Below are positions 1-9,014 of a stretch of DNA of 64,000 bases, one piece after another. The translations under genes and the position numbers were made by a program. The DNA is taken from positions 26,643 to 90,642 of the forward strand of contig NZ_JAJSDQ010000009.1 in the NCBI RefSeq assembly GCF_021272345.1. The letters run 5' to 3'. Position 1 is the first letter of the stretch; the number at the start of each line of letters is the position of its first letter. Below the pieces are notes generated by a model. It searched no databases. It was given only the letters and a program-made list of their open reading frames with translations, and had not been told where the DNA came from. Source of the stretch: Ornithinimicrobium sediminis. Its GTDB lineage: Bacteria; Actinomycetota; Actinomycetes; Actinomycetales; Dermatophilaceae.

Positions 1-20
1 ACCGAGCGTGAGGTAGGAAG

Positions 21-203
21 ATGACCGCCATCGACCAGCTGGTCGCGGCCCTCCGGGCGCTGTCCGGCGATCGCGACCGCGGAGCGACCGCGGTCGAGTA
101 CGGCCTCATCGCCTCTCTCATCGCTGCAGTGATTGCGGCCGTCGTGGGGACACTCGGTCTGGATGTGGTGGCGCTCTACACCACAGTCATCGACGCCTTC
201 TGA
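21..203 (+). CDS. Flp-type (type IVb) prepilin, stand-alone copy
   Basis: Small 60-residue prepilin of the Flp/Fap family, the subunit type of Tad pili. A short basic leader (residues 1-20) ends in the GATAVEYGL motif. Prepilin peptidase is expected to cut after the Gly, leaving a mature protein starting ATAVEYGL with the family Glu5-Tyr6 pair and one hydrophobic helix to about residue 50. A GGTAGGAAG stretch directly precedes the ATG. It shares the GATAVEYGL core with the pilin at 20085-20282 but is otherwise different. No assembly genes lie next to it within the window. It may belong to a locus left of the window, or be a second subunit for the 13-20 kb Tad machine; this cannot be settled here. 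Confidence 0.85.
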   Translation: MTAIDQLVAALRALSGDRDRGATAVEYGLIASLIAAVIAAVVGTLGLDVVALYTTVIDAF

Positions 204-239
204 ACGCCTGTTCCCCTGATCTATCCGGTCCGGGAAGCG

Positions 240-2363
240 TCACCGCACGTCGGTGGCCCCCAGCTGGTCGAGCACGAAGGCGATCTCGAAGGCCGCTTCT
301 CGCCAGGCGTCGTAGCGCCCGGTCCGGCCCCCGTGGCCGGCGACCATCTCGGTCTTGAGCAGGACGGGGCGCTCCTGCGGGTCATTGGTGGCGGTCTCGC
401 GCAGCTTGGCCACCCACTTGGCCGGCTCGACGTAGAGCACACGGGTGTCGTGCAGACCGGTGGTGGCCAGGATGGCGGGGTATGCGGTCGCGCGCACGTT
501 CTCGTACGGCGCGTAGTGCCGCATGTAGTCGTAGACCAGTGACTCGTGCAGCGGGTTGCCCCACTCCTCCCACTCGGTGACCGTCAGTGGCAGGCTCGGG
601 TCGAGCACGCTGGTCAGGGCGTCCACGAAGGGCACCCCGGCGTGCACGACGCGGAAGCGCTCGGGCGCCAGGTTGAGCACCGCTCCCATGAGCAGACCGC
701 CGGCGGAGCGGCCTTCGGCGGCCAGCCGGTGCGGGGCGACCCAGCCGGCGTCGACGATCTCGTCGGCGCAGGCCACGAAGTCGGTGAAGGTGTTCACCTT
801 GTGCAGCAGACGCCCCTGCTCGTACCAGCCCCGCCCCATCTCGCCGCCACCGCGCACGTGCGCGATGGCGTAGACCAGGCCCCGGTCGAGGTAGGACAGC
901 CGCGACACGGAGAAGTAGGGGTCGATCGAGATCTCGTAGGAGCCGTAGCCGTAGAGCAGCCCCGGGGCGGTGCCGTCGGGGATGACGTCCTTGCGGGCGA
1001 CCAGCGAGATCGGCACCTGGGTGCCGTCGGCGGCGGTGGCCCACAGCCGGTGCTGCTGGTAGTCGGCCGGGTCGTAGCCGCCGAGCACCGGCTGACGCTT
1101 GACCAGGGTGAGCTCGGCGGTGGCGAGGTCGAGGTCGTAGACCGACCGGGGCGTGACCATCGACTCGACGACGACCTGCAGCACGCGGGTGTCGTGCTCC
1201 GGGTTGGCGCCGACGTCGATGGTGTAGAGCTCCTCGTCGACCGGCACCTGGTAGGCCCGCTCGAGGTCGGCGTCGCCGGTGTCGGTGAGCGGGAGCACCC
1301 GCACCTGGGTTAGGCCGTCCTGGCGCAGCGAGACCGCGAGGTGCCCGACGAAGCCGTCGACGCCCTGGATGCGCACCCCGTCGGTGCCCGGCAGCACGGG
1401 GGTCCACTCCTGCGCCGAGGTCGCGGTGAGCGGCGCCGAGGCCAGCGCGAAGTCGCGGTGGTCCCGGTTGTGCACGACCCACAGCCGGTCACCGGCGGGC
1501 TCGACCTCGTACTCCACGCCCTCGACCCGCGGCGCGACGACGCGGAACTCCCCCAGCGGGTCGGCGGCGTCGAGGATGCGCACCTCGGAGGTGTTCTTGC
1601 TGCCCAGGCCGATGACGACGAAGCGGTCGTCGCGGGAGGAGTCCAGCCCCATCCAGAAGCGCTCGTCGGCCTCGGCGAAGACCAGCACGTCGTCCTCGGC
1701 CGGTCCCCCGACCCGGTGGCGCCACACCTCGTGCGGGCGCCAGGCCTCGTCGACCCGCGTGTAGAACAGGTGGCTGCCGTCCAGCGACCAGGCGACGCCG
1801 TAGCCGATGCCGGTGACCGCGTCGTCGACGATCTCACCGGTCTCCAGGTCCTTGACCCGCAGGTCGAAGCGCTCGTCACCGGTGGTGTCGACGGCGTAGG
1901 CCAGCCGGTCGCCCGCCGCGGTGAGGTCGAAGGCCCCGAGGGCGAAGAAGTCGTGCCCTGCGGCCTCGACGTTGCCGTCGAGCAGCACCCGCTCCCCCGG
2001 CGGCACCTGCGTCGGGTCGAGGGTGGGCCGCTGCGGGCTGTCACCGAGGGCGATCCGCCCGTGCACGGCATACTGCTCGCCCTCGACGGTGCGCCCGTAG
2101 TACCACCACTGCCCGTGCCGCACCGGCACCGACAGGTCGGTCTGCTGGGTGCGGTCGCGGATCTCGCCGAACACCTGCTCGCGCAGGCCCTCCAGGTGTG
2201 CGGTCATCGCCTCGGTGTAGGCGTTCTCGGCCTCGAGGTGCGCGACGACCTCCGGGGAGGTCGCGTCGCGCAGCCACTCGTAGTGGTCGACGAGCCGGTG
2301 GCCGTGGTGCTCACGGACGTGCTCGACACGGGCGGCAACGGGCGGGGTCAGGCGATCGGTCAC
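240..2363 (-). CDS. ptrB: Oligopeptidase B-like serine peptidase (S9A family)
   Basis: A 707-residue prolyl-oligopeptidase-family enzyme, the usual length for oligopeptidase B, which cleaves short peptides after basic residues in the cytosol. The N-terminal two thirds look like the seven-bladed propeller. The C-terminal alpha/beta-hydrolase domain shows the nucleophile elbow GRSAGG (Ser near residue 552), an Asp in LHDTRV (near 637) and the His in GHGG (near 676). OpB usually has GGSAGG, so Arg replaces one Gly. There is no signal peptide. The start is GTG with no clear Shine-Dalgarno sequence. It lies 24 bp downstream of dnaE on the same strand and may be co-transcribed. Exact substrate preference is inferred from the family. 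Confidence 0.9.
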   Translation of the reverse strand: MTDRLTPPVAARVEHVREHHGHRLVDHYEWLRDATSPEVVAHLEAENAYTEAMTAHLEGLREQVFGEIRDRTQQTDLSVPVRHGQWWYYGRTVEGEQYAVHGRIALGDSPQRPTLDPTQVPPGERVLLDGNVEAAGHDFFALGAFDLTAAGDRLAYAVDTTGDERFDLRVKDLETGEIVDDAVTGIGYGVAWSLDGSHLFYTRVDEAWRPHEVWRHRVGGPAEDDVLVFAEADERFWMGLDSSRDDRFVVIGLGSKNTSEVRILDAADPLGEFRVVAPRVEGVEYEVEPAGDRLWVVHNRDHRDFALASAPLTATSAQEWTPVLPGTDGVRIQGVDGFVGHLAVSLRQDGLTQVRVLPLTDTGDADLERAYQVPVDEELYTIDVGANPEHDTRVLQVVVESMVTPRSVYDLDLATAELTLVKRQPVLGGYDPADYQQHRLWATAADGTQVPISLVARKDVIPDGTAPGLLYGYGSYEISIDPYFSVSRLSYLDRGLVYAIAHVRGGGEMGRGWYEQGRLLHKVNTFTDFVACADEIVDAGWVAPHRLAAEGRSAGGLLMGAVLNLAPERFRVVHAGVPFVDALTSVLDPSLPLTVTEWEEWGNPLHESLVYDYMRHYAPYENVRATAYPAILATTGLHDTRVLYVEPAKWVAKLRETATNDPQERPVLLKTEMVAGHGGRTGRYDAWREAAFEIAFVLDQLGATDVR

Positions 2364-2387
2364 GCGGTCACGCTACGTCATCGCCGG

Positions 2388-5300
2388 TCAGGTGGTGATG
2401 GCCGCCGGGCCGAGCAGCACCTTGAGGTCGCCCACGAGCTCCGGTGACGGGGTCACCCGCAGCGAGTCGTCGAGGCGCAGCAGCACCGAGCGGCCCGGCT
2501 GGGTCAGCTTGACGTGCACCTCGGTGGCACCGGGGTGCTCCTGCAGCACGTGCTTGAGCTGGTTGGCCAGGCCGTCCGTGGCGCGCGCCAGCGGCAGCGT
2601 GACGACGACCGGGCCGCGCGGCCCCTCCTTGATGTCGGGCAGGGTGAGCTCGTTGGCCATCACCTCGATGCCCTCCTCGCTCTTCTTGAGCTTGCCGCGC
2701 ACGACGGCCACGGTGTCCTCGGCGAGCATCGTGGAGACGGTGAGGTAGGACGAGGGCCAGAAGACGACGTCCACGGAGCCGGCCATGTCCTCGACGACGA
2801 CCCGGGCGTAGGCGTCGCCCTTCTTGGTGCGCTTGAGCACCAGGCTGGTGATGAGCCCGGCGACGGTGACCATGTCGCCGTCGCGGACGGTGTCGCTCTC
2901 GGACAGCTCGGCGATGCCGCCCTCGCAGTGCTGGGACAGGATGTGCTCGATGCCGTTGAGCGGGTGGTCGGAGACGTAGAGCCCGAGCATCTCGCGCTCG
3001 AACGACAGCAGCACCTGCTTGTCCCACTCGGTCTCCGGCACCGGTGGCAGCGCGACGAGCTGCACCGACCCGGCGTCGGCGCCGTCGTCGAAGCCGCCGA
3101 AGAGCGACTCCTGGCCGATGGCCTCCTGCTTCTTCTCCTCGGCGAGCGCGTCGACATACCGCTCGTGGATGCTCACCAGCCCCTGGCGGGTGTGCCCGAG
3201 CTCGTCGAAGGCCCCGCCCTTGACGAGCGACTCGATGGTGCGCTTGTTGCAGACCACGGCCGGCACCTTGCGCAGGAAGTCCTCGAAGGAGGTGAACGCG
3301 CCCTTCTCCTCACGGGTGGCGGCGATGGCGTCGACGACGTTGCGGCCGACGTTGCGGATCGCGGCCAGGCCGAAGCGGATGTCCGTGCCGACGGCGGCGA
3401 AGTTGGCCAGCGACTCGTTGACGTCGGGCGGCAGCACCGAGATCTTCATGCGGCGGCACTCGTTGAGGTAGAGCGCCGTCTTGTCCTTGTCGTCGCGCAC
3501 GCTGGTGAGCAGCGCCGCCATGTACTCCGCCGGGTAGTTGGCCTTGAGGTAGGCCGTCCAGTAGGACACCAGCCCGTAGGCCGCGGTGTGCGCCTTGTTG
3601 AACGCGTAGTCGGAGAACGGCAGCAGGATGCTCCACAGCGTCTTGACCGCGTCGGCGGAGTAGCCGTTGTCGAGCATGCCCTGCTCGAAGCCGACGAACT
3701 CCGCGTCGAGCACCTCGCGCTTCTTCTTGCCCATCGCCCGGCGCAGCAGGTCGGCCTTGCCGAGCGTGTAGCCGGCGAGCTTCTGGGCGATCTCCATGAC
3801 CTGCTCCTGATAGATGATCAGGCCGTAGGTCATCCCGAGGATCGGGGTGAGCGCCTCGGTGAGCTCGGGGTGGATGAAGTCGAGCTCCTGCTTGCCCTGC
3901 TTGCGCAGCGCGAAGTTGGTGTGCGCGTTGGCGCCCATCGGGCCGGGGCGGTAGAGCGCGAGGGCGGCGGAGATGTCCTCGAAGTTGTCCGGCTGCATGA
4001 GCCGCAGCAGCTGGCGCATGCCGCCGCCGTCGAGCTGGAACACGCCCAGGGTGTCGCCGCGGCCGAGCAGCTTGTAGGTCTCGACGTCGGTCATGTCCTT
4101 GGACAGCACGTCGAGGTCGATGTCGATGTCGCGGTTGGTCTTGATGTTGCTGATCGCGTCGTCGAGGATCGTGAGGTTGCGCAGCCCCAGGAAGTCCATC
4201 TTGACCAGGCCGAGCTGCTCACACGTCGGGTAGTCGAACTGGGTGATGATCGCCCCGTCGGCCTCCCGCTTCATGATCGGGATGATGTCGATCAGCGGCT
4301 CGGAGGACATGATGACGCCGGCGGCGTGCACCCCCCACTGGCGCTTGAGCCCCTCGATGCCCTTGGCGGTCTCGAAGACCTCGGCGGCGTGCTGGTCCTG
4401 GGCGATGAGCGCCCGGAAGTCGGCGGCCTCCCCGTAGCGCTTGTCGCCCTCGTCCGTGATGCCGGTGAGCGAGATGTCCTTGCCCATGACCGAGGGCGGC
4501 ATCGCCTTGGTCAGCTGCTCGCCCATGGCGAACGGGAAGCCCATCACCCGAGCGGAGTCCTTGAGCGCGGCCTTGGCCTTGAGGGTGCCGTAGGTGACGA
4601 TCATCGCCACCCGGTCCTCGCCGTACTTGTCGCTGACGTAGCGGATGACCTCACCGCGGCGCCGGTCGTCGAAGTCGACGTCGAAGTCGGGCATCGAGAC
4701 CCGCTCGGGGTTGAGGAAGCGCTCGAAGATGAGGCCGTGCGGCACCGGGTCGAGGTCGGTGATGCCCATGGCATAGGCACACATCGACCCCGCGCCCGAG
4801 CCACGGCCCGGGCCGACCCGGATGCCCTGGGCCTTGGCCCAGTTGATGAAGTCGGCGACGACGAGGAAGTAGCCGGCGTAGCCCTTGTCGATGATGACGG
4901 TCGACTCGTAGTCGGCCTGCTTGCGCGCGTAGTCGGGGATGCCCTCGGGGTAGCGGCGGTGCAGGCCCGCCTCGACCTCCTTGACGTACCAGCTGGTCTC
5001 GTCCTCACCCTCGGGGCAGGGGAAGCGCGGCATGAAACGCCCCTCCCCCTCGGTGAAGGAGACGTTGCAGCGCTCGGCCACCAGCAGCGTGTTGTCGCAC
5101 GCCTCGGGCAGCTCGCGCCAGACCTCGCGCATCTCGCCGGGCGACTTCAGGTAGTAGCCGTCGCCGTCGAACTTGAAGCGGTTGGGGTCCTGCATCGTCG
5201 AGCCCGACTGCACGCACAGCAGCGCCGAGTGCGCCTGCGCGTCCTCGCGGCGGGTGTAGTGCAGGTCGTTGGTGGCCAGCAGCGGCAGCCCCAGGTCACG

Positions 5301-5939
5301 GGCCAGGCGCAGCAGGTCGTGCCGCACCCGACGCTCGATGTCGATGCCGTGGTCCATCAGCTCGCAGAAGTAGTTCTCCGCGCCGAAGATGTCGCGGAAC
5401 TCCGCGGCGGCCTCCACTGCCTTGTCGTACTGCCCCAGCCGCAGCCGGGTCTGCACCTCCCCGGAGGGGCAGCCGGTGGTGGCGATGAGGCCCTGGCCGT
5501 AGGTGTTGAGCAGCTCACGGTCCATGCGCGGCTTGAAGTAGTAGCCCTCCAGGGAGGCCAGCGAGGCCATCCGGAAGAGGTTGTGCATGCCGTTGTTGTT
5601 GCGCGCCAGCAGCGTCATGTGGGTGTAGGCACCCGCGCCGGAGACGTCGTCGCGCCCGCCGTCGCCCCACTTCACCCGGGTGCGGTCGGTGCGGTGCGTG
5701 CCCGGCGTGACGTAGGCCTCCAGCCCGATGATCGCCTTGACGTCGTGCTTGCGCGCCTTCGACCAGAACTCGTAGGCCCCGAAGATGTAGCCGTGGTCGG
5801 TCGTCGCGATCGCCGGCATGCCGTGCTCAGCGGCCACCGCGAACATGTCGTCGATCCTGGCCGCACCGTCCAACATGGAGTACTCGGTGTGGTTGTGCAG
5901 GTGGACGAAGTTCTGGTCGGGGCTGGCTGTCGCTGGCAT
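2388..5939 (-). CDS. dnaE: DNA polymerase III subunit alpha (DnaE1 type)
   Basis: Replicative DNA polymerase III alpha subunit, 1183 residues from the chosen ATG. The N-terminal PHP domain begins almost at once (HLHNHTEYSMLDGA). The polymerase core has PGRGSGAGS and the catalytic aspartates in MPDFDVDFDD. FNKAHTAAYG and a C-terminal OB-fold region follow. The frame stays open 56 codons upstream, but that extension is Arg/Gly-rich and unlike the family, so the start is placed at MPATASPDQ. An antisense frame of about 1200 codons runs through the gene and is only a high-GC shadow. The polymerase acts in the replisome with the beta clamp. ptrB follows closely. Confidence 0.97.
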   Translation of the reverse strand: MPATASPDQNFVHLHNHTEYSMLDGAARIDDMFAVAAEHGMPAIATTDHGYIFGAYEFWSKARKHDVKAIIGLEAYVTPGTHRTDRTRVKWGDGGRDDVSGAGAYTHMTLLARNNNGMHNLFRMASLASLEGYYFKPRMDRELLNTYGQGLIATTGCPSGEVQTRLRLGQYDKAVEAAAEFRDIFGAENYFCELMDHGIDIERRVRHDLLRLARDLGLPLLATNDLHYTRREDAQAHSALLCVQSGSTMQDPNRFKFDGDGYYLKSPGEMREVWRELPEACDNTLLVAERCNVSFTEGEGRFMPRFPCPEGEDETSWYVKEVEAGLHRRYPEGIPDYARKQADYESTVIIDKGYAGYFLVVADFINWAKAQGIRVGPGRGSGAGSMCAYAMGITDLDPVPHGLIFERFLNPERVSMPDFDVDFDDRRRGEVIRYVSDKYGEDRVAMIVTYGTLKAKAALKDSARVMGFPFAMGEQLTKAMPPSVMGKDISLTGITDEGDKRYGEAADFRALIAQDQHAAEVFETAKGIEGLKRQWGVHAAGVIMSSEPLIDIIPIMKREADGAIITQFDYPTCEQLGLVKMDFLGLRNLTILDDAISNIKTNRDIDIDLDVLSKDMTDVETYKLLGRGDTLGVFQLDGGGMRQLLRLMQPDNFEDISAALALYRPGPMGANAHTNFALRKQGKQELDFIHPELTEALTPILGMTYGLIIYQEQVMEIAQKLAGYTLGKADLLRRAMGKKKREVLDAEFVGFEQGMLDNGYSADAVKTLWSILLPFSDYAFNKAHTAAYGLVSYWTAYLKANYPAEYMAALLTSVRDDKDKTALYLNECRRMKISVLPPDVNESLANFAAVGTDIRFGLAAIRNVGRNVVDAIAATREEKGAFTSFEDFLRKVPAVVCNKRTIESLVKGGAFDELGHTRQGLVSIHERYVDALAEEKKQEAIGQESLFGGFDDGADAGSVQLVALPPVPETEWDKQVLLSFEREMLGLYVSDHPLNGIEHILSQHCEGGIAELSESDTVRDGDMVTVAGLITSLVLKRTKKGDAYARVVVEDMAGSVDVVFWPSSYLTVSTMLAEDTVAVVRGKLKKSEEGIEVMANELTLPDIKEGPRGPVVVTLPLARATDGLANQLKHVLQEHPGATEVHVKLTQPGRSVLLRLDDSLRVTPSPELVGDLKVLLGPAAITT

Positions 5940-6109
5940 CGGGACGATCTTAGGTCGCCCCGCCGACAACGCGTGACTGCCGCTCCGCCCGCCTCCACAG
6001 GTAGCGCGTGTATCACCACGCCGTCTCGTGACTCTCCCCTGCGGGGACCCATGGCCCTCACCTCGATGCCACCGCTGAGGTCTCCCCGCGCGAGAAAGAG
6101 AGAACAACC

Positions 6110-6850
6110 ATGAGGCACACGCTCACGCTCCTGGCTGTCGCCGCCATCGGCGTCGCCGGGTGTGGCAGTGACACACCGACCACGGTGGAGGCAGAGCCCA
6201 CCACCGACGTGGCGACGACTACGGAGGACGACACCATCGAGACCTCCGAGGAGCCCACCGATACTGCCGCGAACACCACCACGGAGCCCGAGCCCACGGA
6301 CGACGAGACGGGCGAGCCCACGGAGACGGAGGAACCCACCCAGGAGGAGCCGTCCGAAGAGGACGACGCGGCCGACAAGTATGGAGAGCGGGTCACGAGC
6401 GACCGCGGCAACCTGGTGAAGGAGGTCGGGCAGTACGCCGGCATCACGGACGAAAGCACGGGAGACACCCTGGTCGAGTTCGTCCTGACGGACATCGAGA
6501 TGGACTTCACCTGCACGTCCGACTGGGCGGAGGAGCCGCAGAACGGGACGTTCGTCGCCCTCACGTTCGAGGTGGAGACGTTCCCCGAGTTGGGGAACGA
6601 CGAGTGGTTCGGCTCGTTCTCCATGAGCAGCTACGACTTCACCGTGTTCTCACCCGGCGGGACGCGGGAGAACGACTCGGACGGCAACTCGTTCATGTGC
6701 CTCGACGAGGGCGACGAGCTGCCGTACGACATGGGCCCCGGGGAGAAGGCCAGCGGGAAGATCGTGCTGGACACGGCCCACCCCAGCGGCGTCATCGTGT
6801 ACTCGACCTACAGCACCGGTGGCGAAGCGGGGTGGGAATGGTCGTACTGA
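6110..6850 (+). CDS. Secreted lipoprotein with Thr/Glu-rich linker and C-terminal beta domain
   Basis: A 246-residue predicted lipoprotein. The signal peptide ends in the lipobox VAGC at about residue 18, so the protein should be lipid-anchored outside the membrane. Residues 20-88 are a low-complexity acidic Thr/Glu/Pro spacer of the kind that holds a domain away from the membrane. The remaining 150 or so residues contain two Cys and alternating hydrophobic strands, vaguely like DUF4352-type immunoglobulin-like folds (weak resemblance). It is the only plus-strand gene here, divergent from dnaE and convergent with the pseudouridine synthase gene. A purine-rich GAGAGAA stretch lies upstream of the ATG. 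Function is not recognised. Confidence 0.8.
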   Translation: MRHTLTLLAVAAIGVAGCGSDTPTTVEAEPTTDVATTTEDDTIETSEEPTDTAANTTTEPEPTDDETGEPTETEEPTQEEPSEEDDAADKYGERVTSDRGNLVKEVGQYAGITDESTGDTLVEFVLTDIEMDFTCTSDWAEEPQNGTFVALTFEVETFPELGNDEWFGSFSMSSYDFTVFSPGGTRENDSDGNSFMCLDEGDELPYDMGPGEKASGKIVLDTAHPSGVIVYSTYSTGGEAGWEWSY

Positions 6851-6874
6851 TACTGCCGCCGAGTTGGCTTTCGA

Positions 6875-7804
6875 CTACCCGCGGATGACGTCCAGCGCCT
6901 TCTGCAGATCCTCGGGGTAGGGACTCTCGAACTCGACGTACTCACCGCTGCCGGGGTGCTCGAAGCCGAGCTTCGTGGCGTGCAGCCACTGGCGTTTCAG
7001 GCCCAGCCGCTTCGCCAGGGCGGGGTCGGCGCCGTAGGTCAGGTCGCCGCAGCACGGGTGGTGCAGGGCGGAGAAGTGCACCCTGATCTGGTGGGTGCGT
7101 CCGGTCTCCAGGTGGATCTCCAGCAGGCTGGCCGAGCGGTGCGCCTCGACGAGCACGTAGTGGGTGGTGCTGGGCCGGCCCGAGCTCATCACCGCGAACC
7201 GGTAGTCGTGCCCGGGGTGGCGACCGATGGGGGCCTCGATGGTGCCCTCGTGCGGGTCCGGCAGGCCCTGCACCAGCGCGTGGTAGGTCTTGTCGACGCT
7301 ACGGTCCCGGAAGGCCTGTTTGAGCACCGTGTAGGCGCGCTCCGACTTGGCCACGACCATGAGCCCGCTGGTGCCGACATCCAGGCGCTGCACGATGCCC
7401 TGGCGCTCGGGAGCCCCGGAGGTGGAGATGCGGTAGCCGGCGGCGGCGAGCCCCCCGACGACCGTGGGCCCGTGCCAGCCCACGCTGGGGTGTGCAGCCA
7501 CGTAGGCCGGCTTGTCGACGACCACCATCTCGGTGTCGTCATGGACGATGCGCATGCCCTCGACGGGCTCGGCGACCACCTCGAGCTCGGGCGCGGCGCG
7601 GGGCGCGGGGATGGTGATCGCCAGCATCGCCCCCGACATGACGCGATCGGACTTGCCCACGGTGTCGCCGTCGAGGAGCACCATCCCGTCGGCGGCCAGG
7701 TCGGCTGCACGGCTGCGGGAGACCCCGGTGAGACGGGACACCGCCAGGTCCACCCGTTCACCGTCCAGGCCGTCGGGGACGGGCAGCACGCGCTCCTGGC
7801 TCAC
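6875..7804 (-). CDS. rluD: RluA-family ribosomal large-subunit pseudouridine synthase
   Basis: A 309-residue RNA pseudouridine synthase. It has an N-terminal S4 RNA-binding domain (about residues 14-75) and a catalytic RluA domain with the signature RLDVGTSGL containing the catalytic Asp, followed by HALVQG and the RTHQIRVH motif. The start is a GTG overlapping the lspA stop by 4 bp, so the pair is probably translationally coupled. The longer frame upstream only covers lspA and was discarded. Placement directly after lspA is the classic arrangement in many bacteria. The enzyme is expected to modify 23S rRNA; the exact positions cannot be read from sequence, so the rluD symbol is by family and context. 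Confidence 0.9.
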   Translation of the reverse strand: MSQERVLPVPDGLDGERVDLAVSRLTGVSRSRAADLAADGMVLLDGDTVGKSDRVMSGAMLAITIPAPRAAPELEVVAEPVEGMRIVHDDTEMVVVDKPAYVAAHPSVGWHGPTVVGGLAAAGYRISTSGAPERQGIVQRLDVGTSGLMVVAKSERAYTVLKQAFRDRSVDKTYHALVQGLPDPHEGTIEAPIGRHPGHDYRFAVMSSGRPSTTHYVLVEAHRSASLLEIHLETGRTHQIRVHFSALHHPCCGDLTYGADPALAKRLGLKRQWLHATKLGFEHPGSGEYVEFESPYPEDLQKALDVIRG

Positions 7805-8400
7805 GGGGTCGCCTCGGGTGCCTCGTCGGACTCGCGGCGGCCGTCGAGGCCGATGCCCCGCAGGGCCAGCAGGATGATGAGCGTGGCCGCACAGGTGATG
7901 CCGATGTCGGCGACGTTGAAGACCGGGAAGTTGGGCAGGGCCAGGAAGTCCACGACGTAGCCGCGGCCGAAGCCGGGCTCCCGGGTGAGCCGGTCGACGA
8001 GGTTGCCGGAGGCACCGCCGAGCAGCAGGCCCAGGGCGATCGCCCAGCCCCTGCTGCCCAGGTGCCGTGCCTGCCAGATGATGATGACGACGACGACGGA
8101 GGCCAGCACCGTGAAGATCCAGGTGCTGCCGGTGCCCAGGGAGAAGGCCGCGCCGGGGTTGTAGAGCAGCCGCAGTTGCAGCAGCTCGCCCACGACGGGC
8201 ACCGGGTCGCGGTCGGTGAGCGCGTCGACGGCCCAGATCTTGGTGAGCTGGTCGACGAGCACCCAGACCGACCCGAGGGCGAGCACGACCACGAAGTTGC
8301 GACGAGCCACCGCGGGGTCGACGACCGCGTCCGGGGGCACGGTCCCAGCAGCGGGGTCGGGGTCGTCGGAGGTCAGCGGCGCTCCTGCTTCTGTTTGCAT
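7801..8400 (-). CDS. lspA: Lipoprotein signal peptidase (SPase II)
   Basis: A membrane aspartyl protease of 199 residues that removes signal peptides from prolipoproteins, such as those encoded at 6110 and 49912. Four hydrophobic segments are visible. The family catalytic blocks are present: [11 protein letters not shown] with the first Asp and [10 protein letters not shown] with the second, plus the NPGAAFS motif. The chosen ATG (MQTEAGAPL) overlaps the end of the TraR/DksA gene by 28 bp. The frame is open further upstream, but that part reads as shadow of the neighbour. A roughly 35-residue polar N-terminal tail before the first membrane segment is longer than in E. coli. Confidence 0.93.
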   Translation of the reverse strand: MQTEAGAPLTSDDPDPAAGTVPPDAVVDPAVARRNFVVVLALGSVWVLVDQLTKIWAVDALTDRDPVPVVGELLQLRLLYNPGAAFSLGTGSTWIFTVLASVVVVIIIWQARHLGSRGWAIALGLLLGGASGNLVDRLTREPGFGRGYVVDFLALPNFPVFNVADIGITCAATLIILLALRGIGLDGRRESDEAPEATP

Positions 8401-8831
8401 GGCATGCACAGGGTCGCACGCGGGAACGCCTGGAGCCGCATCTTGCCGATGGCACGACCGCAGGACTCGCACACGCCGTACTCACCCTCGGCGATGCGCT
8501 CCAGCGCGTGGTGCGTCTGGTCGAGCAGCGACCGGGCGTTGTTCGCCAGGCTCAGCTCGTGCTCCCGCTCCCACGTGGCGGCGCCGGCGTCTGCCTGGTC
8601 GTCACCGGACCCTTCACCGCTCTCACGCATGAGGACGACCAGGTCGTGCTCGACCTCGTCGAGCTCCCCCTGAAGCCTGGCCTCGTCCGCCTCCAGCTCG
8701 GCCCGGACCTCGGCCAGCTCCTCAGGAGTCCACGGCTCCTCCTCCTGCAGGACCGGCAGCTCGTGGACGCGCACCTTGGCGCCGCGCGCCCTTCGTGAGG
8801 CTGCAGTTGCCCCGGCTGACCTCTGTGTCAC
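8373..8831 (-). CDS. TraR/DksA-family zinc-finger protein
   Basis: A 152-residue member of the TraR/DksA C4 zinc-finger family. Residues 40-110 form a charged coiled-coil hairpin. The C-terminus holds CESC and CMPC pairs about 17 residues apart, the expected zinc knuckle. Proteins of this type contact RNA polymerase through the secondary channel; in actinobacteria similar proteins modulate rRNA and stress transcription, so that role is inferred. The start is a GTG (VTQRSAGAT) preceded by a good GAAGGGGA ribosome-binding site six bases away. An upstream ATG in the same frame would add an unlikely 45-residue tail. It precedes lspA and rluD and may share their transcript. Confidence 0.88.
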   Translation of the reverse strand: MTQRSAGATAASRRARGAKVRVHELPVLQEEEPWTPEELAEVRAELEADEARLQGELDEVEHDLVVLMRESGEGSGDDQADAGAATWEREHELSLANNARSLLDQTHHALERIAEGEYGVCESCGRAIGKMRLQAFPRATLCMPCKQKQERR

Positions 8832-8948
8832 GGTGTCCCCTTCATGCCCGTGCGCCGCCCAGATGCGGCGCGGGTGTGGCCGAAGAATAGGCGAGGTGTC
8901 TGACCAGCACAACGGGGGGTGGCACACCAGCGTGACACGCAGTGCGAC

Positions 8949-8985
8949 AAAAGACGGCGCGGGCACCCACTCGGGTGCCCGCGCC
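8949..8985 (-). terminator. Intrinsic terminator after divIVA
   Basis: A perfect 13-bp GC-rich stem (GGCGCGGGCACCC and its complement) with the tetraloop ACTC lies at 8956-8985. On the minus strand it is followed by TTTT at 8952-8949. It sits about 30 bp past the divIVA stop codon and ahead of the TraR/DksA gene, so it should end the division transcript. Confidence 0.85.
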
Positions 8986-9014
8986 GCCGTCCGGAGCGTG
9001 ATGTCAGATGCGCC

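Noticed and set aside
2514..6113. Plus-strand open frame of about 1200 codons opposite dnaE
   Set aside because: It is Val/Gly/His-rich, lacks recognisable motifs and a ribosome-binding site, and arises from GC bias opposite a certain gene.
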